Origin: Chloroflexota bacterium
GTDB lineage: Bacteria; Chloroflexota; Anaerolineae; Aggregatilineales; Aggregatilineaceae
NCBI GenBank assembly: GCA_016234525.1
Contig: JACRBK010000138.1
Location: 1 to 10,706 of the forward strand
Length of the DNA: 10,706 nt
Reading direction: 5' to 3'
Position numbers and translations under genes: made by a program
In this document: positions 1 to 8,600 of the stretch, piece after piece
How the letters are laid out: every line of letters starts with the position of its first letter
How positions within the stretch are numbered: position 1 is the first letter of the stretch
The notes under the pieces: generated by a model
The model's database searches: none
The model's input: the letters and a program-made list of their open reading frames with translations, nothing else
Told to the model about the DNA's origin: nothing

Positions 1-3000
1 ATCGCCTGCATTCGCGTAGAAGGTCGCGTCGATCTCGCGCACGTCCAACACTTCGATCTGCCAATCGACGCGGGCGCGGCCCTTCGCCGGGATGTTGACC
101 ATCTGCGACGGTTCTACACCCTCGGCCAGCCTGAAGCCGGTTCCTTCGAGCATGACCTCGGTGAGCAGATCTTCACTGGTGTTGTTGTTGACCACTGCCG
201 CCAGAGTCGCTTTGTCGCCCACGACGAAGAAGCGCGGCGTCCCCGGTCGGATCAACACTGGCTTGGTGCTGATCAGGTCGAAAGTGTTTTCGCCAACCAA
301 CATCGGGCCATCCGCGCCTGTTGTGACAGCGCGCGCATTCAGCCGCCAGGTGGTCAGGTTATCCGGCAGGGTGACTTCGACGACGGCTTCACCGTTGGCA
401 TTGGTGATCAGGGTCGGTTCCCACAGCGGCGTATCGACAAATTCCTGACGGACTTCGAAGATACCGCCGCCGCCACCACCACCGCCGCCACCTTTGATCG
501 TATCGACGATGGTTTGGGTGACCTGATCCACGCTGATCGTCAGCGAACTCGCCGTCCGTACCGATACGCCGCGCTCAAAGTAGAAGAACGGCAGCAGGTC
601 CGAGACATTGGAATTCGCGATAGACAGCACCGCGAGATCGGTCAGATTCACGCCGATTTCGGCGTTGGGGACCGGCGTCCCCTGCCAATCGGTGGCTTTG
701 ATGGTGTATTCCACCTGATCGCCCGGCCCGGCAAACTCGCCCGCCTCAACATCGATATTCGACGAGATTTCCAGGTCCATCACCAACTGGCTGGTATCCA
801 CCGGCAGTTCGGCCACCCCCATACGGAAGGACGTGACCGGGTTGTTTTCGTCCACGCCTTTCACCAGCACCACGCTGAAATACACGTTCGGCGCATAATC
901 AGCGCTAATCGGCAGTTCATAGATCGTGCTGTTGGTTTCCAGCTTCAACACTTCGCTGGTCAGGATATCACCGCGCTCTACGGTCACCAGGGCGTAGGCT
1001 TCCCCCTGCCAGGGGCTGGGGATCAAGATCTGCGCGGTGTCACCGACTTTATATTCGTCTTTGTCGGTGATCAACTGGATACGGTTGGAGTTCTCCTGCC
1101 GCCAGTTGACAAACTCACTGCCGCTGACCCACATAAACGTGCTGGACGTGATCTCGTTGCCGTGTTCGTCTTTGGTGCGGGCATACATTTTATACGCCCC
1201 ACCGGCAGGCGGCGTAAACGTGACCTGCGCCAACCCATCATCGCCGGTAGTGACCGTGCCTTTTGCACCTTCCACCGCGATCTCTTCTACATCCCAGGTC
1301 CAGTTGGTGCGCCCGAAGTCATCTTCTTCTTGCACGCTGAACCAGCGGCGCTCAACGACTTCATAGGCGACTTCCTGCCCGGCGGCGGGTTCGCTGTCCC
1401 AGTCTACCGTCATGATATTGACGGCATTCTCTTTTTCGGCGCGGCCCACATAATCTTCGGGCTGCAAGCCGACATAAACCTGGCCCTGGTGTACGATCAC
1501 CTGCGTGCGGCCCGCGACCAATTGATCGCTTTCGTCCACGATACGCGCCTCGATGGTGTAGGTCTGGCTGCTGCCTTTTTCACCTAGATCAGCATCGAGT
1601 TCGATCATGTAGCGGCCTAACTCGTCCGTCACGGCAGAGCCTTCGGCTACGACACCACCATTCGGGCCGTAGTATTCCGGCGCGTAAAAGTCGTAGTTGG
1701 TATCCGTGAACGACCAGTAGCCCGGTTCATCGCCGGTATAGTTGAAGTAATAGTCGTTCGAGAGGACCGTATACGACACGTCTGCGTTGGATACCGGCCC
1801 GCCGAAGAAGTAGCGCCCTTCCACCAGGACATTGATCTTATCGCCCTGCACTACTGCGCTTTTATCGGCAGTGACATCTACCTGGAATTCAGGGGCGCGG
1901 TATTCGGCGACATTGAAGCTCACGCCAAACGAGTCGCGGCGGTTGCTGTTCACTTCGGCCACGATGCGGTAATAACCGAGCGGGGCTTCGCCATCCAGTT
2001 TGACTTCGCCGCTGAACGATCCGCCCGCGGTGACGGGCAGTACGTCCTCGAAGATCACTTCGCCGCGATCATCATACGCCTTGACCGGCACTTCTTTCAG
2101 ATTCGCCGGGATGGTATAGGTGACATCGTCGCGGTTGCGCAGAATACCCTTGAAAAACACCGGCTGGCCCGGACGGTAAATCGGGCGATCCGTGTACATA
2201 TAGACGGTGAAATCTTCCGGCTCATAATCGCTGAAGATGTCAAACTGCCAGGGGTCCATGCCCTCGGCCCACCCGCTGACGGCAAACCCGAACACGCCGC
2301 CCTCGTCCACCGTCGCGTACATGGTGGTATAGAGCGTGTCCATGTGCGGGATGGTCGCCACTGCCAGACCGTTTTCATCCGTCACGGCCTGAGCCACCGG
2401 GTTAAAATCGCCGTTATAGAAGATCACCGGCACACCGGCAGCCGGGGCACCCGTCTGCATATCGCTCACCCAGGCCAGCGCCGTATCCGGGCTGAACTTG
2501 AGCGTGATATTGGCCGACTGCACCAACATGACATGCCGCCGTCCCCAGTCGTCCCAGCCTTCCATTTCGGGGGCATTGACTTCCAGGTAATAAATCCCAG
2601 GGGCCAGCGATTCGGGCACAATCTCCGCTGCATCATCGACAGCAGGCGGCGCGTTAGGATCAACCGGAGTCTGACCCAACGGCGCGAAGTAGTAGTTTTC
2701 GAGATCACCCTCTGCGGCCCAGCCGGTGGTATCGTTGTTCAGCCGAAGCTGCCACCACAGATAACCGCCTTCGCAGACCGGCCCGCCGATAATCTGGAAT
2801 GTTTCATCAGGCAAAACCTGGGTGATCGGCTGCGCGCCGAGGTTCGGCTCCTGGCGCACGTTCAGCGGGCGCTCATCTTCGCGGGTCACGATCGCTACGT
2901 CACCGACCTTCACCTGTGGATCAGGCGCGCCGAGGCATTCCACATTGGCGATACCGCTCGGCCCCTTGTCGGAGATCAACATCAGTTCATAACGCCGCAC

Positions 3001-4629
3001 ATTATCTTGACTGCTCACATTCAATGACCAGCGGCGCAGCAGATCGTTCGGGCTGGGTGTGTAATTACGCCAGGCGTCGTAACTCTCTGGCCCGGCCAGT
3101 TGGGCGAAGCGCGCCAACGAGACCCGCCACAAGCCCATATCCAGCCGCGACACATTACGATGGGTGACAAAAACACGGGTAGACGGGTTGTAACTGCTGT
3201 ACATACCCGTGCGCCCCGGCGATTGGATGGTCAGCTCAGGCGGATAAGCCGCCGTCGTATAACTGACGACCATGCCCTCGTCGATGGTATTGCCATAACG
3301 ATCCGCCATGCCGGGTAGGATGGTGATCGTGTAGGACGTGCTGGGTTCGGTATCGAACGACAGGTTATAGCTGTATTCGTAATCGTAGAAATAGGTATCA
3401 AACTCGCGCCAGGGTTCGGGATCGATGATCACCTTGTCCTTGAGCGATTCCAGGTCCATCGGCCCGACGAAATAAATCGTAAAGCCGCCATACGGATAGG
3501 CTTCGGCTTCGCCAGCCGACGGAGAGGTATAACGAATTTCAGGATAGGGAACCGTATAAAATGTGCTGGTTGCGCCTTCACGCAGAGTCGCGCCGGTCAC
3601 ACTGAGCGCCTTTTCCGCATCGACTGTCAGCCGGTAGGCCGATCCCAGTTCCAGCAGTTCATCCGGCTGGAAGGTGACGGTGCGGAAATCTTCGCTCCAC
3701 TCGAACGTCCCGGTTACGGGCAGCGGTTCCGGCAGGTAGGTATCTCCCCCTGTTGGCCCTAGCAGTTCGACTATGATCGCGGTCTCCGTCGCGGCAGGGT
3801 CCATCTCTTGAGAGAAGATCACCGACATCGGCTCTTCGAGCAGCACGCTTTCGCTGCCATCCCAGGGATCAATCTCCAACACGTCCGGGCGCAGCGTCGA
3901 GAAACTCCACTGGTAATCCTCGTTCAAGATGCCGCCGGTCACATCTTCCAACCCGGCAGTCACGGTCACAGTGTAATCGGTGCCGCCGCGCAGTTCGGTT
4001 TCGGGCGTGAACAAGTAGATCGAGGTGTTCAGCCATTCGCCCGCGCCTTCTACCGGGGGATCAAACACGAGCGGCTGTGGCAGTTCGTCCATCTGTTCAA
4101 CCGACAGCAGAGGGACCACCGGGCGGTTAAACACCACCGTGATCACACTTTCCGTATCGACATCGGCGAGATCATCGGCGGGCAGCACTTCGGCCACTTC
4201 GAGATAACCGATAGTTTGCAGTTTGAGCGTGAACGCTTCTTCCAGCGCCACCCCTTCCGCCGACAGCGCGCCGGTCCCAATGGTAAACACAACTTCGGCA
4301 GCACGTTCGTACTTGCCGGAGGGCGTAAACGTCAGGCCCGCGTCATCCGTCCACGCGAACTGCCCTTCTACCGCCGGGTCCACGCTGAATGCCGCTTCGA
4401 CTGAGGCAGTATCCATCGGCAGATCAAAATAAAACGACACCGGGCCATCGAGTGCCAGTTCTTCGCCCGGCAGAGGAACAGTATCAAACACCTGGGGGGC
4501 TGGACTGCTCCCTTGTGCACCAGGCGCACCCCAGGCTACGGGCAGCCCTCCCCAGATCAGGCTGAGGCCCAACACAAGTATCAGCGCCGCTCCGGGCAAA
4601 CTTAACCACCTGAGCCGTTGAATTCTCAT
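1..4629 (-). CDS. Alpha-2-macroglobulin family protein with Ig-like and SH3b domains, C-terminus off window
   Basis: A single frame stays open from the ATG at 4629 to base 1 (1543 codons, no stop on reading every line). The predicted product is an exported protease-trapping macroglobulin. Residues 1-34 form a signal peptide (MRIQRLRW, then a hydrophobic run to about PVAWGA) with no lipobox Cys, so secretion rather than lipidation is likely. Residues 45-530 look like several Big_5-type Ig-like repeats (for example VVFNRPVVPLLSV). Residues 575-650 are an SH3b domain (PLNVRQEPNLGAQPI, then LWWQLRLNNDTTGWAAEGDL). The family hallmark TDRPIYRPGQPVFFKG begins at residue 813 (MG2). A bait-region-type domain spans about 1184-1330 (YKVGDTAQILIPSPWQGEAY). 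Ten glycines lie at 1380-1389, followed by the A2M domain (LPDNLTTWRLNARAVT). The thioester/TED part would lie beyond the left edge, so whether the CxEQ motif exists is unknown. No pbpC neighbour is visible. The family call is strong; inhibitory activity is inferred. Confidence 0.93.
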   Translation of the reverse strand, partial: MRIQRLRWLSLPGAALILVLGLSLIWGGLPVAWGAPGAQGSSPAPQVFDTVPLPGEELALDGPVSFYFDLPMDTASVEAAFSVDPAVEGQFAWTDDAGLTFTPSGKYERAAEVVFTIGTGALSAEGVALEEAFTLKLQTIGYLEVAEVLPADDLADVDTESVITVVFNRPVVPLLSVEQMDELPQPLVFDPPVEGAGEWLNTSIYLFTPETELRGGTDYTVTVTAGLEDVTGGILNEDYQWSFSTLRPDVLEIDPWDGSESVLLEEPMSVIFSQEMDPAATETAIIVELLGPTGGDTYLPEPLPVTGTFEWSEDFRTVTFQPDELLELGSAYRLTVDAEKALSVTGATLREGATSTFYTVPYPEIRYTSPSAGEAEAYPYGGFTIYFVGPMDLESLKDKVIIDPEPWREFDTYFYDYEYSYNLSFDTEPSTSYTITILPGMADRYGNTIDEGMVVSYTTAAYPPELTIQSPGRTGMYSSYNPSTRVFVTHRNVSRLDMGLWRVSLARFAQLAGPESYDAWRNYTPSPNDLLRRWSLNVSSQDNVRRYELMLISDKGPSGIANVECLGAPDPQVKVGDVAIVTREDERPLNVRQEPNLGAQPITQVLPDETFQIIGGPVCEGGYLWWQLRLNNDTTGWAAEGDLENYYFAPLGQTPVDPNAPPAVDDAAEIVPESLAPGIYYLEVNAPEMEGWDDWGRRHVMLVQSANITLKFSPDTALAWVSDMQTGAPAAGVPVIFYNGDFNPVAQAVTDENGLAVATIPHMDTLYTTMYATVDEGGVFGFAVSGWAEGMDPWQFDIFSDYEPEDFTVYMYTDRPIYRPGQPVFFKGILRNRDDVTYTIPANLKEVPVKAYDDRGEVIFEDVLPVTAGGSFSGEVKLDGEAPLGYYRIVAEVNSNRRDSFGVSFNVAEYRAPEFQVDVTADKSAVVQGDKINVLVEGRYFFGGPVSNADVSYTVLSNDYYFNYTGDEPGYWSFTDTNYDFYAPEYYGPNGGVVAEGSAVTDELGRYMIELDADLGEKGSSQTYTIEARIVDESDQLVAGRTQVIVHQGQVYVGLQPEDYVGRAEKENAVNIMTVDWDSEPAAGQEVAYEVVERRWFSVQEEDDFGRTNWTWDVEEIAVEGAKGTVTTGDDGLAQVTFTPPAGGAYKMYARTKDEHGNEITSSTFMWVSGSEFVNWRQENSNRIQLITDKDEYKVGDTAQILIPSPWQGEAYALVTVERGDILTSEVLKLETNSTIYELPISADYAPNVYFSVVLVKGVDENNPVTSFRMGVAELPVDTSQLVMDLEISSNIDVEAGEFAGPGDQVEYTIKATDWQGTPVPNAEIGVNLTDLAVLSIANSNVSDLLPFFYFERGVSVRTASSLTISVDQVTQTIVDTIKGGGGGGGGGGIFEVRQEFVDTPLWEPTLITNANGEAVVEVTLPDNLTTWRLNARAVTTGADGPMLVGENTFDLISTKPVLIRPGTPRFFVVGDKATLAAVVNNNTSEDLLTEVMLEGTGFRLAEGVEPSQMVNIPAKGRARVDWQIEVLDVREIDATFYANAGD
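463..492. repeat. Gly-codon trinucleotide tract (10 consecutive Gly)
   Basis: The plus strand reads as ten gcc/acc triplets, in frame with the minus-strand macroglobulin gene, and encodes ten glycines (residues 1380-1389). It lies between the bait-region-type domain and the A2M domain, where a flexible exposed linker is expected. Because the unit is three bases, slippage would change linker length without breaking the frame. Confidence 0.8.
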
Positions 4630-4636
4630 TCAATAA

Positions 4637-4641
4637 CCTCC
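4637..4641 (-). promoter_or_regulatory. Ribosome binding site of the macroglobulin gene
   Basis: The minus strand reads GGAGG, then TTATTGA (7 nt), then ATG at 4629. This supports the chosen start, which also begins a good signal peptide. Confidence 0.75.
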
Positions 4642-4689
4642 GCGTCTCTAACCAGCTTTAAACGAGGGGACCCAACTTCTTTTTAACCG

Positions 4690-4718
4690 ATTATAAGCTG
4701 ATTACTACCGGCTGAAAA
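4690..4718 (-). promoter_or_regulatory. Candidate sigma70 promoter of the macroglobulin gene
   Basis: On the minus strand a perfect TATAAT (-10, at 4690-4695) lies 17 nt downstream of TTTTCA (-35, at 4713-4718, 4 of 6 matches to TTGACA). It would give a 5' leader of roughly 55 nt before the ATG at 4629. The spacing is ideal, but the -35 is only fair. The -35 and spacer overlap a short stretch resembling the tail of the intergenic repeat found elsewhere in the window. Confidence 0.5.
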
Positions 4719-4812
4719 ACTGTCCCCTACATTTTATTGTAAAGGAGGCTGTGAACGCGGCGCGACGACCAGACCACGCCTGCCCTACGGATCGGCGCCG
4801 GGATTTCAGCGA

Positions 4813-5319
4813 TTATTTAGGACGATAAGGAGCCTCGATTTCAATGTCGCCGACGTATTCGGGCAGGTTTGGATGTTCGAGCAGTTGGCGAATAGCCTGG
4901 ATTTCCCCGATATGATACCAATAATGGTAGGTGATCCGGCGCAGCGCTGAGCCGACCGTCTGCCCCACGGCCTGACCGTTGAGCAGCAGTTCTTCCTGGA
5001 AACGCACCGTTGTCAAACTATCGAGCAAGGGATCGGCGGCCTGTGTCACCTGCTGCCAGCAGTCGAGCATCTCCTTCAGCGAGGGGGTGCTCATGGGCGC
5101 TCCATAAGCAAACAACTCGTTTAACATCGGAAACAGAATTTTTCCTTGAGATCGTTCCAGCCAATACCGCTGCTCATGCCAGGCCAGATGTCCCACCGTC
5201 CAACTGATACAATTCATCTGACCGAAATGGCGCGCGCCATCGTTTTCCGAAACCCCATCGAGACCGCGCAGCCATTCACGGCGGGTAAAACGAAACTGAT
5301 CGATCAGGGGGTGTGTCAT
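4813..5319 (-). CDS. DinB superfamily protein (putative metal-dependent four-helix protein)
   Basis: The predicted product has 168 residues, a usual length for DinB/YfiT-type proteins. These are four-helix bundles that bind a divalent metal through three histidines; some act as thiol-dependent S-transferases, but most have no known substrate. Candidate ligands are H44 (WTVGHLAWHEQRYW, with H48 nearby) and H132 with H136 (YHYWYHIGEIQAIRQ), which matches the family's late H-x-x-x-H. There is no signal peptide, so it is likely cytosolic. The start was set at the ATG at 5319 because GAGGAG sits 6 nt upstream. A TTG 27 bases further upstream would add nine residues but would place this ribosome binding site inside the gene. 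It is divergent from the STAND gene and probably monocistronic. No clear terminator follows it in 4740-4812. The specific substrate cannot be told. Confidence 0.88.
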   Translation of the reverse strand: MTHPLIDQFRFTRREWLRGLDGVSENDGARHFGQMNCISWTVGHLAWHEQRYWLERSQGKILFPMLNELFAYGAPMSTPSLKEMLDCWQQVTQAADPLLDSLTTVRFQEELLLNGQAVGQTVGSALRRITYHYWYHIGEIQAIRQLLEHPNLPEYVGDIEIEAPYRPK

Positions 5320-5325
5320 GTTGTG

Positions 5326-5331
5326 CTCCTC
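5326..5331 (-). promoter_or_regulatory. Ribosome binding site deciding the DinB start
   Basis: The minus strand reads GAGGAG, then 6 nt, then ATG at 5319. This favours the ATG over the in-frame TTG at 5344-5346. Confidence 0.75.
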
Positions 5332-5363
5332 TTGAATAGTTTTCAATTAGAATATGCGTTCTT

Positions 5364-5372
5364 ATTATAACA
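5364..5372 (-). promoter_or_regulatory. Extended -10 promoter of the DinB gene
   Basis: The minus strand reads TGTTATAAT: a perfect TATAAT (5364-5369) preceded by the TGn extended -10 element, in a locally AT-rich stretch. No good -35 is found at 16-18 nt, which is acceptable for an extended -10 promoter. It lies about 45 bases upstream of the chosen ATG. Confidence 0.55.
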
Positions 5373-5423
5373 AAGAATTTCTAGCTGAGCAGCGTTTAGG
5401 AAAGTGATCTGATCCCCAGCGGG

Positions 5424-5547
5424 TTTACCCCTATCCCCCCTGCCGCCAGTTTCCCTTCTCCACCAGTGGAACAAAAGGGGGAGGGGATCAAAGGAGTGGG
5501 GTTGTTTTTGCTGATGGCTGACGGCTGAAAGCTGATTACTGTTCTCT
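5424..5547 (+). repeat. Intergenic palindromic repeat, copy 1 (shorter, decayed)
   Basis: It starts with TTTACCCCTATCCCCCC and ends with TGTTTTTGCTGATGGCTGA, then GCTGAAAGCTGATTACTG and TTCTCT. The same outer blocks occur in the same order and orientation at 8870-9034. The centre has a hairpin: CCCTT pairs with AAGGG and CCAC with GTGG around 5453-5480. Compared with copy 2 it lacks the first inner hairpin, and its outer stem is weaker. It lies just upstream of the STAND gene's candidate promoter. Confidence 0.75.
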
Positions 5548-5549
5548 GG

Positions 5550-5578
5550 TTGATCTAAACAGCGGCTTCGTGTATGCT
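5550..5578 (+). promoter_or_regulatory. Candidate sigma70 promoter of the STAND gene
   Basis: TTGATC (5550-5555) and TATGCT (5573-5578) are separated by exactly 17 nt. Each matches the sigma70 consensus at 4 of 6 positions. It begins immediately after the end of repeat copy 1 and leaves a leader of about 75-80 bases before the ATG at 5662. The match is modest, so this is only a candidate. Confidence 0.35.
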
Positions 5579-5661
5579 GATAGTTGGGTCTGATGTGGTG
5601 AGCCTACCAGCATCTATCCCCCCAGGTTACAGACGCGCGTATTTCAACCCGGAGCGACCCT

Positions 5662-8600
5662 ATGCCCACGCATCCCCATTCGGTTCCACGCAGGCGCACC
5701 CATCACGCCGATGTGATGGTCAGCAGCACCTCACTTGATCTACCCAAGCACCGCAAAGCTGCGATAGACGCGATCTGGCGGCGCGATATGTTTCCCCTGG
5801 CGATGGAGGCCGGAGTCGCTTCGCCCACAGATGCAATCCAGTTTTCGCTGGAAATGGTGGACGAGGCCGAAGTATATATTGGCATTATCGGCTGCCGCTA
5901 TGGGCATAGGCCCTCAGACGCGGTCCGCAACCCAGATGACCTGTCGATCACCGAACTGGAACTACGCCGGGCGGAAGCACGTGAAATCCCAGTGCTGATC
6001 TTCATCATGGCGGACGAGCATCCCGGCCCGACAGTGGGCGAAGCCAAAACGTTTTATGAATCCAGTGCTAAGGGAAAGAAAAAGCTGGAAAAGCTTAAAG
6101 CCGATCTCAAAGCGCGTTATGTCGTCAGCTTTTTTAGCTCGGTGGATCAGCTTGGCGCGCAGATTTATCAAGCGCTGTCCGAACTGATCGAGCGGGGCGT
6201 GATCACTCCCCAAGAAACAACAGAGGACGAAAAAGACTCCGATCTGCCGCGCCCGCCGGAACCGTTCGTCGCACACCCGTACATCCTCACCCAAACGTTT
6301 GTCGGGCGGCGCGAAGAACTCAAACGGCTCGATGAGTGGGCCGCGTCAGGTGATACCACCATGATCGTCGAGGCGATTGGCGGGTTGGGCAAAAGCGCCC
6401 TCACCTGGGAATGGTTCAACACGCGCCCGGAGGGGCAGTTCGCCGGGCGGCTGTGGTGGAGCTTTTACGAGAGCGATTCGGCGGTGACGAACTTCACGCG
6501 CCACACCCTGGCCTATCTCACCGGGCAGCCGTTGGACTTTTTCACCAACATGGCGCAGGACGAACGTGAGCGGACGCTGTTAACACTGCTGTGTGCCAAA
6601 CCCTATTTGCTGGTGCTGGATGGAATCGAGCGGGTCTTGGTGGCCTATCACCGCCTGGATGCGCCGCACATCACCGATGAGCAGGTGAAAGAGAATCTGC
6701 GCGGCTGCACCGATCCGCGCCACAGCCAGTTTTTGCAAAAGTTGATCGCCTGCGCGCCGACGAAAATTCTGATCAGCACACGCCTGATCCCCGCCGACCT
6801 GGAAAACAAAGCCGGACAACTGCTGCCCGGCGTGCAAAAGCATCACCTGAATGGGCTGGCGAATTCAGACGCGCTGCTGCTGTTGTGCCACCTGGGGGTG
6901 AGCGGGAACGAACGCGACATGCTGCGTTTCACCCGGCAGTTTGAGAACCACAGCCTGCTGCTGACCGTGATCGCCGGACGTATCAACGATTACCGCCCCG
7001 CGCCGGGCAGCTTCGATGCGTGGTATCCCGCCGAGGGGCATAGTCTGCGCCTGTCCGACCCTGAACTGAGCCAGCGCCGCACGCACATTTTGCAGTATGC
7101 GCTGGACGGTCTGCCGCCGGAACTGCGTAAACTGCTGGCGCAGGCGTCGGCCTTTCGTTATGCCCTGGATTACGAGACGATCAGCGCATTTAACCCCTAT
7201 GTGCCACCCAAACCGCCGGAGGTGAAAGAGCCGCGCAAGCCAGATACCGGGCGTTATTCTTCAATTGAAATCTACCGGCTATACGAGCGGTTAGATCAAG
7301 CGGCGAATGACGAGGAGCGCGCCGCGATTCAGCAGCAGATCGATCAGGAAGTCGCCAAAATCGAAACAGACTATCAGCAGCGGCTTATCGCATACCAGGA
7401 TTATCAGCAGGCGCTTGCAGCGTATCTCAACTCGGCTGAATATCGCGCCGGATTAGAAAAATTCCACAAAGGATTAAAAGAACTGGAAGATCGCGGCCTG
7501 CTGCAATGGGATCGCGCCTACAACCGCTACGACCTGCACCCGGTGGTGCGCGGTTATGCTCAGGAAGGTTTGCAGGGCGACGAACGCCAATCGACTTACG
7601 AACGTATCCGCGATCATTTTGAGCGCGTCCCGCCTAAAAAGCTAGAGGAGGTGCGCGAACTGGACGATCTGCGCCGCGATTTTGAGATTTACCACGCGCT
7701 GATCGGGGCCGGGCTGCTGGATCGCGCGGCGGAGTTTTACGGGAGCCGGTTGGGAGAGGTGCTGCAATATCAGCTTGCAGCCTATCCTACTATCGTTGAA
7801 CTGCTAACCCCGCTTTTCCCTGACGGGACGGATAATCCGCCATGCCTATCGTCGGTGCAACAGCAGTGCACCAGCATGACTGATCTGGCAAACGCATTTT
7901 TCCTCCTTGGGCAAAATAGGCTATCGCTTACCCTCAAGGTACTAACCATCAAAATCGACCTGGATCGGAAATATGCTCCTAATCTGCGGGTGGACCTATC
8001 AAACTATTCGCACTCGCTACAGAATAATAACCACCTGGCGGCAGCTCAGCGCACACTCGATCTAGTGCGTGATCTGGCGGAAGCCGCCGGAGATGCGCGC
8101 GGTCTGGCGATGTCCTATCTTGACTTGTTGAGTATCTACCAAAATACCGGGCAGTGGATGGCAGCAGAGCAAGCCTATCAGGTATTTAACACCTCCCCAC
8201 CGACCTACCAGCGCGAATTCTGGCAAACTGATGCTGAGTTTTGTCGCGCTGAAATGCTGATCTCTCAAGAGCTGGACGCAGCAGAAGCCCTAGACAGAGC
8301 CTGGACCCTGGCCTTCAAGAGCCAAAACGCCTTAGGCCAGCGGGTCATTTACTCGCTGCGCGGGGAAGTAGCGTTACAGCGTGGCGATCCTGCCGCTGCT
8401 GCCGGGCATTTCCAGGACGCGATCACGCTGGCGCGCAAACACGGATCGGCAACCCTGGCAGGCTACCTGGGCGGATTGGCGCGTGCGCGGGCTTTGCAAG
8501 GGCAGGGTGACGAGGCGCGGCAGATCATCGAAACGCTGCTACAAGAACAGTCGGAAGACAAAAAACTGCATCTCGACGCCGCCGAAGTTTACCTGACCCT

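Larger units (their letters stand above)
5320..5661. other. Divergent intergenic region between the DinB and STAND genes
   Basis: These 342 bases carry no convincing gene. They hold, in order: the DinB ribosome binding site and extended -10 promoter; a spacer (5373-5423) in which nothing is recognised; repeat copy 1 (5424-5547); a candidate forward promoter (5550-5578); and a leader of about 80 bases ending in GGAG (5651-5654), 7 nt before the STAND ATG. No operator or riboswitch is recognised. Confidence 0.7.

Noticed and set aside
514..1587. Plus-strand open frame of 357 codons
   Set aside because: It lies wholly opposite the macroglobulin gene in exact codon register. Its protein is rich in H, R, Q and D with no recognisable domain, whereas the minus frame gives clear A2M motifs. 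It is a GC-driven shadow.
2344..3027. Plus-strand open frame of 227 codons
   Set aside because: It is opposite the SH3b and MG1 part of the macroglobulin gene in codon register. It has no ribosome binding site, no domain and shadow-type composition.
3808..4404. Plus-strand open frame of 198 codons
   Set aside because: It is opposite the Ig-like repeats of the macroglobulin gene, again in register, with no sign of a real protein.
4665..4728. 7-bp inverted repeat AGGGGAC / GTCCCCT around the macroglobulin promoter
   Set aside because: About one such pair is expected by chance in an intergenic region of this size, and a 50-base loop makes an operator or terminator role unsupported.
4751..4828. 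25-codon plus-strand reading frame (GTG) after a strong AAAGGAGG at 4741-4748
   Set aside because: The Shine-Dalgarno is only 2 nt from the GTG, too close to work well. The peptide is arginine-rich with no recognisable feature and runs into the antisense end of the DinB gene.
5320..5346. N-terminal extension of the DinB protein from a TTG at 5346
   Set aside because: The extension would contain the GAGGAG ribosome binding site that fits the ATG at 5319, and DinB proteins normally begin close to that ATG.
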